64,000 nucleotides of DNA from TMP-86 sp046347195 (GCA_046347195.1 JAXMGQ010000009.1:58740-122739), one strand, 5' to 3'; shown: positions 9,277-18,855, counted from the first letter of the stretch. The notes: generated by a model from the sequence alone, not told the origin. Made by a program: numbers and translations.

Positions 9277-10566
9277 ATGGCAGCCGCCACGTGCCTCGCG
9301 CAAGAGACGGTGCCGGGCGCCTTCATGAACCTGATGGTGCCGGGCAACTCGACCACGGCCCGCGTGTCGAGCTTCGATCACAGCGGCGGCAACGAGGACT
9401 TCCGGGGCATCGCACCGGGCAAGACGCTGGAACTGGCGGATCTTGCCGGGAGCGGGGTCATCCGCCACCTGTATTTCAGCGTGCTCGGCGGCGATCACTA
9501 CCTGCGCGACCTGGTGCTGCGCGCCTATTGGGACGGATCCTCGGAGCCCTGCGTGGAAGTGCCCTTCGGTGATTTCTTCGGGCTGGGACAGGAGCGGCCG
9601 AGGTTCTTTTCCTCCTTGATTGTGACGGTGAACCCCGGGGACCTGGGTGTGCTCGGGACGCTCGGCCTGAACGCCTACTTCCCGATGCCGTTCGCCAAGG
9701 GCGCCCGGCTCACGCTGACCAACGAGGGAACGGATCCCGTGTTCGCGGTCTGGTATCACGTCGAGTACGAAAAACTCGACCATTTGCCGAAGGGCATGGC
9801 GCGTTTCCACGCGAGCTGGCATCGCCTCAACAAGACCGTGGCGGTGGGCGAGCATCCCGACGTCACCCTGCACCCGGGAAAGAACCTCACTGGCGATGAC
9901 AACTACGTGATCCTGGAGGCCACCGGCCGCGGCAACATCGCCGGCATCTTCCTCAACATCGACAACTCCATGGGGAGTTGGTACGGGGAAGGCGATGACA
10001 TGATCTTCATCGACGGTGAACGCTGGCCGCCGTCCTACCATGGCACGGGAACCGAGGAGATCTTCGGCGGCGGTGCCTGCCCGACGACGGAATACGCCGG
10101 CCCCTACACCGGCTTCCACCTGATCAGCAACCCGGACTTCTCGGGCAAGGTGTCGATGTACCGCTTCTACGTCAACGACCCGATCCGCTTCCGCAAGTCG
10201 ATCCGCATGACCCTCGAACACGGCCATGCGAACAACATCGCCAATGACTACTCGAGCACCGTGTTCTGGTACCAGACCGGCCCGCACCGCAAGTTCCCGC
10301 CGCTGCCCGGCGCCATGGCGCGGCGGCCGGCGGAGGGCGAGGATCGCGCCGATCGCGCCTATCGCGAGCTGCTGGGGCTGCGTCAGCGGATGCTGCAGGT
10401 GTGGCTGCAGTCGGTGGGCGGGAAGAAGCCGATGCCGGAGCCGATGCAGACCTCGCTCAAGGTCGGACTCACGCGCACATACCTGGAACGCGACTACGAT
10501 CGCCTGCACACCGAGATCGAGGCGATGAAGCGGCAGCTCGAGGCTATGCCGGCACCGCCGAAGTGA
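9277..10566 (+). CDS. DUF2961 (GH172) protein, signal peptide apparently frameshifted
   Basis: This is a 429-residue DUF2961 protein. The family is CAZy GH172, whose studied members hydrolyse or transfer alpha-D-fructofuranosyl and D-arabinofuranosyl units. Family hallmarks are SFDHSGGNEDF near the N-terminus, the acidic WYGEGDDMIFIDGE and GTGTEEIFGGG, which hold the conserved carboxylates, and TGFHLISNPDF. The open frame starts at ATG 9277 with MAAATCLAQE, which has no membrane-targeting stretch. An ATG at 9231 with a good context encodes MKLRGMLLSALLTPL one frame away. Joining the two by one nucleotide near 9275 restores a normal signal peptide. This is either a sequencing/assembly error or a mutation that blocks export. 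The 3' end overlaps the convergent ABC ATPase gene by 23 bp. Confidence 0.85.
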   Translation: MAAATCLAQETVPGAFMNLMVPGNSTTARVSSFDHSGGNEDFRGIAPGKTLELADLAGSGVIRHLYFSVLGGDHYLRDLVLRAYWDGSSEPCVEVPFGDFFGLGQERPRFFSSLIVTVNPGDLGVLGTLGLNAYFPMPFAKGARLTLTNEGTDPVFAVWYHVEYEKLDHLPKGMARFHASWHRLNKTVAVGEHPDVTLHPGKNLTGDDNYVILEATGRGNIAGIFLNIDNSMGSWYGEGDDMIFIDGERWPPSYHGTGTEEIFGGGACPTTEYAGPYTGFHLISNPDFSGKVSMYRFYVNDPIRFRKSIRMTLEHGHANNIANDYSSTVFWYQTGPHRKFPPLPGAMARRPAEGEDRADRAYRELLGLRQRMLQVWLQSVGGKKPMPEPMQTSLKVGLTRTYLERDYDRLHTEIEAMKRQLEAMPAPPK

Positions 10567-12052
10567 CCGCCGGCAGGTGGATGAGCTGCATGATGCCTTC
10601 CTCGGTTGCCTGGCCCCGGTCGAGACAGCCGCGCAGGGCGCCCTCGTGCATGACGGCGATCCGGTCGCTCAGCGCGAGCACATCCGGCAGTTCCGAGGAC
10701 ACGAGCAGCACCGACATCCCGGACTCGACCATCGACCCGATGGCCGCGTGGATCTCGGCCTTGGCACCGACATCCACGCCCGCCGTCGGTTCATCGAGCA
10801 CCAGGAACGAAGGCTGGCGAAGCAGCCAGCGTCCCAGCATCACCTTCTGCTGATTGCCGCCGCTCAACGTGCCGATGCCGGCATTCGCATCGGGTGGGCG
10901 AATGCCAAGCCGGCTCACCTGCTCCGCGACCTCTCGTGCCTCGCGGCCGCGGTCGATGAATCCCGCTCGTGACAATCGGTCGAGGCTGGCCAGCGTGAGG
11001 TTCTCGGCCACCGTCATGGTCGGCACCACGCCCTGGATCTTGCGATCGCGGCACACCCAACCCATGCCTTGCGCCATGATGGCGGCAGTCGTCCGGCCGT
11101 TCAGGGGTTCGCCCCATAGGCGGATCTCGCCGGCGCGGCGGCGGACGAGACCGAACAGTGCGCGCAGCAATGCCGTGCGGCCCGAGCCGCGCAGGCCGTA
11201 CAGGCCGAGGACCTCCCCGCCCTGGACCGAGAAGCTGACGGGCGCCGACAGGCCCGGCGCGAGCAATCCCCGCACCTCGAGTCCCGGCATGCCGGCGCGT
11301 GCGCGGGCGCGTGTACGGCGCGCCGGGATGTCGCGCCCCACCATGAGCCTGGCGATCTGCGCCGCCGTGGTTTGAGCGGATTCGAGACTGGCGACCCGTC
11401 GACCATCGCGCAGGACGCTCACGCGGTCCGCGACGGCGAATATTTCCTCCAGCCGATGCGTGATGAGCAGCACCGCGACGCCCGTGTCGCGCAACCGGCG
11501 CAAGGTGTCGAGCAATCGCCCGGCGTCATCCGCGCCGAGGGAGGATGTCGGCTCATCGAGCACCATCAGGCGGCAGCGCGCGGCGATGGCCCGCGCGATG
11601 GCGAGGAGTTGCCGCTGCGCCACGCTCAAGGTTGCGATGCGGGCCTCGGGATCCAGGCGGACCTGCGCGGCAGCCAGGCAGTCGAGCGCGCGCCGGCGCT
11701 CCGCGCCCAGGTCGATGAACCCGAAGCGGCATGGCTCGGCGCCGAGCGAGAGGTTCTCGGCCACCGTCATGCAAGGCACCAGGTCGAAGTCCTGGTGGAC
11801 GACGGAGATGCCCGCGGCGGTGGATCGGGCGGCGGAGCCCGGACGCACGCTGCGTCCGTCGAGGCGCAAGGCGCCCGCATCCGGCAGGGTCAGGCCCGCG
11901 AGGATGCGCACCAGGGTCGACTTGCCCGCGCCGTTCTCGCCGGCGAGCGCGTGGACCTCGCCCGCCGCGATGCCAAGATCCAGTCCGCGCAGCACCGGCG
12001 TCGCCCCGAAGGACTTGAACAGGCCCTCGACCGCGAGCAGCGGGGCGCTCAT
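10544..12052 (-). CDS. Sugar ABC importer ATP-binding protein (RbsA/CUT2 type)
   Basis: This 502-residue protein has two ATPase domains, as in ribose/xylose importers. Domain 1 has a full Walker A (GENGAGKST), signature LSVAQRQ and Walker B with LDEPTSSLG. Domain 2 has the degenerate Walker A typical of RbsA (GLRGSGRT), an intact LSGGNQQK signature and LDEPTAGVD. It energises uptake of a monosaccharide through the permease encoded next. Its ATG overlaps the permease stop (ATGA). Gene order from the promoter is dehydratase, binding protein, permease, ATPase, with overlaps throughout, so all four form one operon behind operator box 2. Confidence 0.93.
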   Translation of the reverse strand: MSAPLLAVEGLFKSFGATPVLRGLDLGIAAGEVHALAGENGAGKSTLVRILAGLTLPDAGALRLDGRSVRPGSAARSTAAGISVVHQDFDLVPCMTVAENLSLGAEPCRFGFIDLGAERRRALDCLAAAQVRLDPEARIATLSVAQRQLLAIARAIAARCRLMVLDEPTSSLGADDAGRLLDTLRRLRDTGVAVLLITHRLEEIFAVADRVSVLRDGRRVASLESAQTTAAQIARLMVGRDIPARRTRARARAGMPGLEVRGLLAPGLSAPVSFSVQGGEVLGLYGLRGSGRTALLRALFGLVRRRAGEIRLWGEPLNGRTTAAIMAQGMGWVCRDRKIQGVVPTMTVAENLTLASLDRLSRAGFIDRGREAREVAEQVSRLGIRPPDANAGIGTLSGGNQQKVMLGRWLLRQPSFLVLDEPTAGVDVGAKAEIHAAIGSMVESGMSVLLVSSELPDVLALSDRIAVMHEGALRGCLDRGQATEEGIMQLIHLPAVTSAVPA

Positions 12053-13008
12053 GAGCTGCGCTGCGGCGCCAGCAGGATCACCGCCAGCACGATGATGACG
12101 CCCTTGGCGATCTCCTGAACGTATGGATTGATGCCCAGCAGGACGAAGCCATTGACCAGCGTGCCCATGATCAGCGCACCGAACAGCGTGCCGGCGAGCG
12201 AGCCTCCCTCGCCCTTGAAGCCCGTGCCGCCGAGCACCGCGGCCGCGATCGCGTCGAGCTCGAGGCCCACGCCCACCGTGGGAATGCCGGCCGAGAGCCG
12301 CCCGGCCATCAGGAGCCCCGCGAACGCGGCGAGCGAGCCGCTGAGCATGAACACCCGCACGCTGACGCCGAGCGCGGAAATGCCCGCCTGCCGCGCCGCT
12401 TCCGCGTTGCCGCCCAGGGCACGGACGCGCCGCCCGAAGGTGCTGCGGTTGAGCAGGATCCAGGCCAGCGCCAGCGTGACCAGCGTCCAGATCATCAGTG
12501 CCGGGATCGGACCCGCCGTCCCGAGCGCGGTGAGGTCGAGGAAGGCCGAGTCCTCGATGTACAGGGTGCGGCCTTCACTCAGCACGAGCGAGAGTCCCCG
12601 CGCCACGCTGAGCAGGCCGAGCGTGACCAGGAAGCTCTGGATGCGCCAGTGCGCGATGATGAAGCCCGCGGTCGCGCCGAGCAGCGCGCCGGCGGCCAGC
12701 GAGGTCGCGATCGCCGCGGCCAGCGGCAGCTTCGCATCGAGCTGCAGCGCCACGAGGACCGATGAGAGCGACACCAGCGAGCCGACCGACAGGTCGATGC
12801 CGCCGCTCAGCATGACCAGCGTCATCGCGAAGCCCAGGATGCTGATGATGGCGGTCTGGTTGGCGATGTTGACGAGGTTGCCGGCCGTGAGGAACACCGG
12901 CGAGAGCACGGCGAAGGTGGCCACCGTGACGATGAAGGCGGCGATGATGCCGAATCGCGACCGGCCCAGGTGCCGCCATCCCGCGGCCTGCATCGGCGGG
13001 CGCATCAT
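12049..13008 (-). CDS. Sugar ABC importer permease (RbsC/CUT2 type)
   Basis: This 319-residue inner-membrane protein has about nine to ten hydrophobic segments and the CUT2 hallmark MLSGGIDLSVGS. Further family motifs are GRRVRALGGNAEAARQAGI and GTGFKGEGGS. It forms the channel for monosaccharide uptake with the adjacent ATPase and binding protein. ATG 13008 overlaps the binding-protein stop and makes the first hydrophobic segment begin soon after SRFGIIAAF. A second ATG immediately follows at 13005. The family is known for ribose, xylose, arabinose and similar sugars; the specificity here is not readable. Confidence 0.92.
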   Translation of the reverse strand: MMRPPMQAAGWRHLGRSRFGIIAAFIVTVATFAVLSPVFLTAGNLVNIANQTAIISILGFAMTLVMLSGGIDLSVGSLVSLSSVLVALQLDAKLPLAAAIATSLAAGALLGATAGFIIAHWRIQSFLVTLGLLSVARGLSLVLSEGRTLYIEDSAFLDLTALGTAGPIPALMIWTLVTLALAWILLNRSTFGRRVRALGGNAEAARQAGISALGVSVRVFMLSGSLAAFAGLLMAGRLSAGIPTVGVGLELDAIAAAVLGGTGFKGEGGSLAGTLFGALIMGTLVNGFVLLGINPYVQEIAKGVIIVLAVILLAPQRSS

Positions 13009-13934
13009 TCCCAGATTCGGCGCTGCAGCTCGTCGGCGTTGTCGCGTGTCACGACGGCCACCGGCGCCTCGACGTCGGCGGGCGGAGGCTGGCCGGCGAG
13101 GATGCGCAAGGCCGCCTCCGCCGCGAGCGTGCCGTGCACGGTGGGGAACTGCGCGGCGGCGCCGGTGATCCAGCCCTTGCGGATGCGCTCGATCACCGCG
13201 CGATCGGCGTCGATGCCGGTGAGCGCGACATCGCTGCGCCGCGCCTGGCGCAGGGCGTCGGCCGCGCCCACGAGCTGGTTGCTGAACGAGCACCAGATGC
13301 CGGCGAGGTCCGGATGCGCGATCAAGAGGCCGGCGACGACATCCTGCACCGCCGCCTGGTCGGTGCCGGCCTGGTGCGCCACGATCTGGATGGCCGATCC
13401 CGCCAGCGCATCCTTCAGGCCGCGCTCGCGTTCGTCGATGCGCCACAGGCTGTAGGGCATGTCGATGATCGCGATGCCGCCCTTGCCCTTCAACCTCTGG
13501 CGCAGCAGATCACCGCTCGCCTTGCCGTTCGCATAGTCGCCTCGCGCCGCAACCGTGGCCGCGACCTGGGCCTGGGGGATCTGGGTCACCGCGATCACGG
13601 GAATGCGGGCGGCATTGGCCTTGCGCAGTCCCGACAGGATGGCCTTCTCGTCGATGGGCACCACGATGAGGGCATCGACCTTCTGCACCACCAGGTTCTC
13701 GATGTCGGTGAGCTGTTTGGCGGCCGCGCCATTCGCGTCGGCGATGACCACGCGCGTTCCCGGGCGGCTGGCCGCGCGCGCGCGGATGGCGCGCACCAGC
13801 GCGCCCGCGTAGTCGTCGCGCAGGAAGTGCATCGAGACGCCGATCGTGGCCGGCCCGGCCGCGCGGCTGGCCGCATGGCCCGCCAGCGTGAACAGCAGCA
13901 GTAACGGCAGGAACAGGGTTCTAGAGCGACACAC
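13005..13934 (-). CDS. Periplasmic sugar-binding protein of the ABC importer
   Basis: This is a periplasmic-binding-protein type 1 (Peripla_BP_4/CUT2) component of about 309 residues. The start is probably GTG 13934, which gives MCRSRTLFLPLLLLF and a signal peptide ending HAASRAAG. A GAGAGG lies eight bases upstream, and the start overlaps the end of the upstream dehydratase gene by 14 bp. Family features are the repeated binding lobes with NLVVQKVDALIVVPIDEKAI (sugar-site region), ARIPVIAVTQIP and ALTGIDADRAVIERIRKGW. It captures the sugar in the periplasm and hands it to the permease encoded immediately downstream. Starts further upstream would bury the hydrophobic stretch and are less likely. 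Confidence 0.88.
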   Translation of the reverse strand: MCRSRTLFLPLLLLFTLAGHAASRAAGPATIGVSMHFLRDDYAGALVRAIRARAASRPGTRVVIADANGAAAKQLTDIENLVVQKVDALIVVPIDEKAILSGLRKANAARIPVIAVTQIPQAQVAATVAARGDYANGKASGDLLRQRLKGKGGIAIIDMPYSLWRIDERERGLKDALAGSAIQIVAHQAGTDQAAVQDVVAGLLIAHPDLAGIWCSFSNQLVGAADALRQARRSDVALTGIDADRAVIERIRKGWITGAAAQFPTVHGTLAAEAALRILAGQPPPADVEAPVAVVTRDNADELQRRIWE

Positions 13935-16590
13935 CGAGGTAACCTCTCGTGAGCTGGAAGTTCTGCAGGCCGCGCGCCGCGGCGCGTGGGTGGTACTCAT
14001 CCCGCGCGGCGGCGAGCATCAACCCGAGCAGCCGATCACGGGTGTGGCCGGCATCGGCGTCCGGCTCGATCAGCAGGTCGAGGTCGGAGGTCGCCATCTT
14101 TCCGGCGGTATCCGCCACGCCGACCTGCACCGTGGGCACGAGCGGATTGGCCTGGCGCGCGCCGTCCTCGACGATGAGCAGGATGGCGCTGGCGCCGGTG
14201 GCCCCGAGTCCGGTCAGTACCTCGACGTCATGCTGGCTGGGCGTGGCCATGATGTGCAGGCCGGCGCGCGCCGCCGGCTGTCCGTATTCGAGTGTGTCGC
14301 GCCCGAGGTCGCATCGTCCGAGAGTGGTGAGGAAGGCCGCGTGACCCAGCATGCCCGCGCCCCTTGGGATGATGAGGCTGCCGCCCGAGGCGACCACCTG
14401 CACGACCAGGAGCCCCAGGGCCCGCGCCAGCGGATCGTTCATCGTGGCGCATCCGGCGAGGCCAATGCACAGCGGCGGCATCGCGGACTCGGCCGTCGCC
14501 GCCGGGCGGTGACGGAACCAGTCGCACACCTTGGCGACCACCTTGTCGATGCCGCCATCGAGCTGGATGCTGGCATAGCCGAAGAGCGCCGGATCCAATC
14601 CCTGGTGCTGCAGGGCATGGCGCATCAGGTCGTTGTGCGTGCGCTCGCAGCCGTGCTCGAGCAGCAGCGCCGGGCCGACCATCGGGTGGCGCAGGTAGCC
14701 GATCATCGTGCGCAGCAGGTGTTCCTCGTTCTCTCCGCCCGAGGCGCCGCAGCCTTCGGTGTGCGCCAGTGCGACGTAGCGCCTCACGTTGCCCGTTCCG
14801 CCGCCGACCTCTCGGTTCATCATGTCCGCGATGCGCAGCGCGATCTGTCCGGCGCACAGGCTGGTCGGCACGATCAGCCCCACCCGCGGCAGGCGCTCGC
14901 GCACGGTGGGCCTGCGGGCCTCGATGCCGGTCAATGCGATCGGCTCCCCGGTGGGACGAGCGAGGTGGCCCAGCCGCGGCAGCTGCGAGGCATCGCTCTG
15001 CTGCCAGTTGCGCCAGAGGGAGACCTGCGAATGCCCGGCGCGCTCGCCGGCGCTGCGCCGGCCCGAGGCGATGGACACCAGGTACTCGAAGGCCTCGCCG
15101 CCGAGCTGCTCCATCGATTCGCCGTCGAGGTATCGGCCGGCATTGAAGTCCATGTCCGCCGAGAGGAGCTCGAAGCGGCGGGTCGTCGTCATCAACTTGA
15201 TGGTGGGGACCAGCGGATGGTTGGTGATGGAGCCGTTGCCGGTGGTGAACACGATGAGATTGCACCCTGCGCCGACCTGGCCCGAGATGCTCTCGAGATC
15301 ATTCCCCGGACTGTCCATGAAGTAAAAGCCCGGCTCGCGCATCGGCTGCGCGTAGTCGATGACGTGGTCGAGGCGCACCTCGGGATCCTTCTTGCGTGCG
15401 GCGCCGATCGACTTGAGCGAGATGTTGTACAGGCCGCGGAACTTGTTGCCGCCGGTGGGATTGCCCTCGGCGCTGTGGCCGTGCCAGGCGATGCGCTCGG
15501 AGAAGACCCGCAGGCGATCGAGGAAGGCGCGTGCCGTTGCGACATCGCGCACATTGGCCAGCACATAGTTCTCGGCGCCGATGAGTTCGTCCGTCTCGGC
15601 GAGGTTCGCGGATCCCCCGTGCCGGATGAGTTCCTTGCTCATCCAGCCCGCCAGCGGGTTGGCCGAGATGCCCGAGAAGGCATCCGAGCCCCCGCATTGC
15701 AGGCCGATGCGCAGGTGCTGCAAGGGCAGCGCGACGCGCCGCGCCGCGCCCGCCGCGGCGAACCATCCGCGAAAGGCTTCCCGGCACTCGCTCATGGACC
15801 GGTCGAGATCCGGGCCCAGCGAATGGAAGCGGTGCGGCACCTGGTCCAGCGGATAGCCATGCGTGCGCGCATAGGCCTCCAGATCGGTGTTGTTCAGTTG
15901 CTCGTGGCCGAGGTCCACGGCCAGCACCGCGGCGACGTTCGGGTTGACGAGCATGCCGGCCAGGGTGCGCAGGATGATGTCGCGATTGTTCTGCGCGATG
16001 GGCCCGCTGCCTTCGGTGTGCGCGATCGCGACGATGCCATCGATGCCGGGATGAGCGCGCACTTCCGCCTCGAGGCTCGCGGCCAGGAGCCTGACGAACG
16101 AAGCCGTGGAGGAGGTCGTTCCCAATGCCACCAGGTAGTTGCGCGTGCCGCCGCTGCGTCCTTCGCGTGAGTATCCCAGGAAGGTGCGCGGATCGGCACG
16201 CGCTTCCACCTGCCGGCCGCATCGGTCGGCGAGATCCACGAGCTTCACCTCGGCGGTGGCGTTCTGGAAATTCGCGGCCTGAGGCAACGGAAAAGGCAGG
16301 TGGCGGATCCGCAAGGCATCCAGCACGCCCGCGTTGCACAGGTATTCGCCTGGCTGGATGGCGCGCAGCGCGCGTCCGAACGGCTGGTTCCACGACAGCA
16401 GCCAATCACCGGCGCCGATGGGCCGCACGGCGAAGCGATGTCCCTCCAGCATCGAGTGCGAGAGCACGAAGGTCCGGCCCTCGTGCCCGACGCACGTGCC
16501 GGCCTCGAGGTCGCGGATGGCGATGGCTGCATTGTCACCCGCGATGGGGATGCGCCCGATCGCCGTCAACGGCAGCAGCTCGCGGCTCAC
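13921..16590 (-). CDS. UxaA-family sugar-acid dehydratase, double length
   Basis: This 889-residue protein belongs to the altronate/galactarate dehydratase family, which removes water from sugar acids in the cytoplasm. Usual UxaA proteins are about 500 residues; this one seems to have tandem UxaA cores. After an N-terminal SAF-like domain (to about residue 110), core 1 runs from FLGYSREGRSGGTRNYLV to about residue 560. It includes AHTEGSG, LQCGGSDAFSGISANP and NGSITNHPLVP. Core 2 follows with IVPTSLCAGQIAL, ALAHTEGCGASGGEN and LIIPRGAGMLGHAAF. Both cores repeat the AHTEG motif, but the LQCGGSD motif is seen only in core 1. GTG 16590 has GGAG eight bases upstream. It is the first gene of the ABC-importer operon. 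Confidence 0.85.
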   Translation of the reverse strand: MSRELLPLTAIGRIPIAGDNAAIAIRDLEAGTCVGHEGRTFVLSHSMLEGHRFAVRPIGAGDWLLSWNQPFGRALRAIQPGEYLCNAGVLDALRIRHLPFPLPQAANFQNATAEVKLVDLADRCGRQVEARADPRTFLGYSREGRSGGTRNYLVALGTTSSTASFVRLLAASLEAEVRAHPGIDGIVAIAHTEGSGPIAQNNRDIILRTLAGMLVNPNVAAVLAVDLGHEQLNNTDLEAYARTHGYPLDQVPHRFHSLGPDLDRSMSECREAFRGWFAAAGAARRVALPLQHLRIGLQCGGSDAFSGISANPLAGWMSKELIRHGGSANLAETDELIGAENYVLANVRDVATARAFLDRLRVFSERIAWHGHSAEGNPTGGNKFRGLYNISLKSIGAARKKDPEVRLDHVIDYAQPMREPGFYFMDSPGNDLESISGQVGAGCNLIVFTTGNGSITNHPLVPTIKLMTTTRRFELLSADMDFNAGRYLDGESMEQLGGEAFEYLVSIASGRRSAGERAGHSQVSLWRNWQQSDASQLPRLGHLARPTGEPIALTGIEARRPTVRERLPRVGLIVPTSLCAGQIALRIADMMNREVGGGTGNVRRYVALAHTEGCGASGGENEEHLLRTMIGYLRHPMVGPALLLEHGCERTHNDLMRHALQHQGLDPALFGYASIQLDGGIDKVVAKVCDWFRHRPAATAESAMPPLCIGLAGCATMNDPLARALGLLVVQVVASGGSLIIPRGAGMLGHAAFLTTLGRCDLGRDTLEYGQPAARAGLHIMATPSQHDVEVLTGLGATGASAILLIVEDGARQANPLVPTVQVGVADTAGKMATSDLDLLIEPDADAGHTRDRLLGLMLAAARDEYHPRAAARGLQNFQLTRGYLGVSL

Positions 16591-16659
16591 CGCAGGCTCC
16601 TTCGGTTCCTGTCGTGCGAGGCTCGCGGGTCGTGGCCTTGCATCATGGGTGGTGCGAAT

Positions 16660-16671
16660 CTAACATGTTAG
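16660..16671. promoter_or_regulatory. Palindromic operator CTAACATGTTAG (regulon box 2)
   Basis: This exact 12-bp palindrome sits in the 113-bp gap between the divergent UxaA/ABC operon (start 16590) and the DUF2961 gene (start 16704). One bound dimer could control both directions. Confidence 0.82.
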
Positions 16672-16703
16672 TAGCGGACCCACCAGTTGCTCGAGGGAGC
16701 CTC

Positions 16704-18830
16704 GTGACCCCTACGCGACGAGTTGCGGCGATGCGCCGCCCAGGGCTTCCCCGCCGATGCATCGCGGCGGGCGCGGCACTGCTGGCGTGTTGCGTAGCGA
16801 CAGCGGTCGATCGTGCAGCGCCGGCGGTCGATCGCGCGGCGCCGGCCATCGACCGGATGCTGTCCGCGGCACAAGGTCCTTCCGCCATCTCCCGACAGCT
16901 CGTCGATCCTGCCCAACTGCCGGCATTCCGGCCGGTGGAGCGGGTGGGCTTCGTCTCCGGCTACGATCGTACCGGCGGCAACGACGATGGATTCACGGGC
17001 AAGTATTCCTTCGTTTCCCGGATCGAGGACGGACTCGTGCTGGCCGATCTCGTGGGTCCGGGCGCCATCACGCGCATGGTGCTGGGGGATCCCTTGCCCG
17101 AGGATCCGCTCGAGTTCTATTTCGATGGCGAGAGCGTGCCGAGGATCTCCCTGTCCGCACGGCGGGCCTTCCTCGGCGGCCACGCGCCGTTCACCGGCGA
17201 TCTGGCCGGGCATGCGCTCGGCGGCTATTACAGCCTGGCGCCGATCGAGTTCGAGCGATCGCTGAAGGTGGTGCTGCGATCGCGGGAGTTCCACTTCTAC
17301 GAGCTCAACTACCTCCGGTACGCAACGGGTGTGCCGGCGCGCAGCTATCGCAGCGGAGACGTGCTGCGGATCGGCGAGCTGCCGCGCGACGGGCAGGTGG
17401 TGTCGGCGACCCACGAATTGCGCCCCGGTGCGATCATCACCGTTTTCCAGACCCACCAGGCCGGAAGGATCCTGTCGCTTCGACTGGGTCCCGCCGGTGC
17501 ATTCGCCGGAAAGGACCGGGCCATCGTGCTGCGCATCCATTGGGACGGTGCATCGCGGCCTGCCGTGGAGGTGCCGGTCGGTGATTTCTTCGGCTACAGC
17601 TTCGGCCAGCCCGCGACACGTTCACTTCTGCTCGGCACCGAGGACGACTGGAACTACGTGCGCCTGCCGATGCCCTTCCTGCGGGGTGCACGCGTGGAAC
17701 TGGTCGATGAGCGCAGGAGCGGCGCGCCGCTGCACGTCCAGTCGGAGTTGCGGGTCTCGGCGAAGGGCCGGCAGCCGCAGGAAGGGAGTTTTCATGCCCA
17801 GTGGCGCCGTGAGAATCCGACGGTGGCCGGGCGCTCCTTCACCTATCTCGACACGAAGGGCAGGGGACAGCTGGTCGGGGTGACCCTCCAGGCGCAAGGG
17901 TTCGAGCCCGGCAGCACGGAATATTTCGAAGGAGACGAGGAAGCCTGGGTCGATGGCCGCCAGGCGTTCCACGGCACGGGGTCGGAAGTCGCCTTCAACG
18001 GCGGCTGGTATGGCCTGTTCGGCCGATGGGATCGGCGCCAGTCGCTGCCGTTGTTCGGTTGCCTCGACTACGACATCACGACCGCGCGCACCGGCGGTTA
18101 CCGCTTCTACCTGGCCGATGCTTACAGCTTCGAGCACGAGTTGCGCCTGGGCATCGAGCACGGCGGAACCGGCAACAAGATCCTCACCGACTATGCGGGA
18201 ACGACCTATTTCTACCTCGACAGTCCGGAAGGTCCGATGCAGCGGCTGGCGCCGGCCGCCAGCCGGGTGGTGATACCGCCCAGGGAGTTCCTGATCTCGC
18301 TGGCATCGCCCTCGTCGGTGGCGGCGCTCTACCTGGCCTCGCTGAAACCCGCGAGCACCACCATCGGTTCGGCCTGGGTCGCCTATGCCGAACTGGCGCG
18401 CGACCTCGAGGCGATTCCCCCGCTGGAGGTTGCACGCAAGTATTTCTCCGGGACAGACTGGTCCTTCGCGACGGATGAACTGCTCGCGCCACCTTCGGCC
18501 AACCTTCCCGATTTCGTCGACCGCTTCAAGGGGCCGCCGCAGCTCGGGTTGAACGTGATGGCACCGCAGGCGGGCCACTATCGAATCGCGATCGATGCGC
18601 TGACCGGTCCGCGCAGCGCAAAGCTCCAGCTGCGCGTCAACGATGATCCGGTGGGCGGCGTGGTGGACCTCTACGCGCCACGGCGCGCGCGGGGCGGTGA
18701 GCGGGTGCTGGGCACCGTCCACCTGGATGAAGGCCTGAATGTGCTGCATCTGTCGATGCCGGGACGCAACGCGAACTCCGCTGGAGCGGTGGTCGAACTC
18801 GTGTCCCTGCGCGGCACGCTGCAGGATTGA
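16704..18830 (+). CDS. Secreted DUF2961 (GH172) protein with extra C-terminal beta domain
   Basis: This DUF2961/GH172 protein of about 708 residues has a signal peptide (GAALLACCVATA) and a short repetitive stretch after it (VDRAAPAVDRAAP). The catalytic part has SGYDRTGGNDDGF, the acidic EGDEEAWVDGR and GTGSEVAFNGG, matching the conserved carboxylates of the family, and GGYRFYLAD. Beyond about residue 600 a beta-sandwich-like tail (GHYRIAIDALTG) may bind glycan. GTG 16704 is chosen because GGGAG lies just upstream and it gives a basic N-region; ATG 16731 is the alternative. It is longer and clearly diverged from the copy at 9277, so the pair may cut different linkages. It is divergent from the importer operon and shares operator box 2. 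Confidence 0.85.
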   Translation: MTPTRRVAAMRRPGLPRRCIAAGAALLACCVATAVDRAAPAVDRAAPAIDRMLSAAQGPSAISRQLVDPAQLPAFRPVERVGFVSGYDRTGGNDDGFTGKYSFVSRIEDGLVLADLVGPGAITRMVLGDPLPEDPLEFYFDGESVPRISLSARRAFLGGHAPFTGDLAGHALGGYYSLAPIEFERSLKVVLRSREFHFYELNYLRYATGVPARSYRSGDVLRIGELPRDGQVVSATHELRPGAIITVFQTHQAGRILSLRLGPAGAFAGKDRAIVLRIHWDGASRPAVEVPVGDFFGYSFGQPATRSLLLGTEDDWNYVRLPMPFLRGARVELVDERRSGAPLHVQSELRVSAKGRQPQEGSFHAQWRRENPTVAGRSFTYLDTKGRGQLVGVTLQAQGFEPGSTEYFEGDEEAWVDGRQAFHGTGSEVAFNGGWYGLFGRWDRRQSLPLFGCLDYDITTARTGGYRFYLADAYSFEHELRLGIEHGGTGNKILTDYAGTTYFYLDSPEGPMQRLAPAASRVVIPPREFLISLASPSSVAALYLASLKPASTTIGSAWVAYAELARDLEAIPPLEVARKYFSGTDWSFATDELLAPPSANLPDFVDRFKGPPQLGLNVMAPQAGHYRIAIDALTGPRSAKLQLRVNDDPVGGVVDLYAPRRARGGERVLGTVHLDEGLNVLHLSMPGRNANSAGAVVELVSLRGTLQD

Positions 18831-18843
18831 ACCCGCGCCATTG

Positions 18844-18855
18844 CTAACATTATAG
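18844..18855. promoter_or_regulatory. Weak operator-like site CTAACATTATAG
   Basis: This matches 10 of 12 bases of the locus consensus, just downstream of the DUF2961 stop and 52 bp before the next site. It may be an auxiliary site for the receptor promoter or chance. Confidence 0.35.

Noticed and set aside
13846..16170. 774-codon plus-strand open frame
   Set aside because: It is fully antisense to the UxaA-family gene, which has clear motifs and operon structure.
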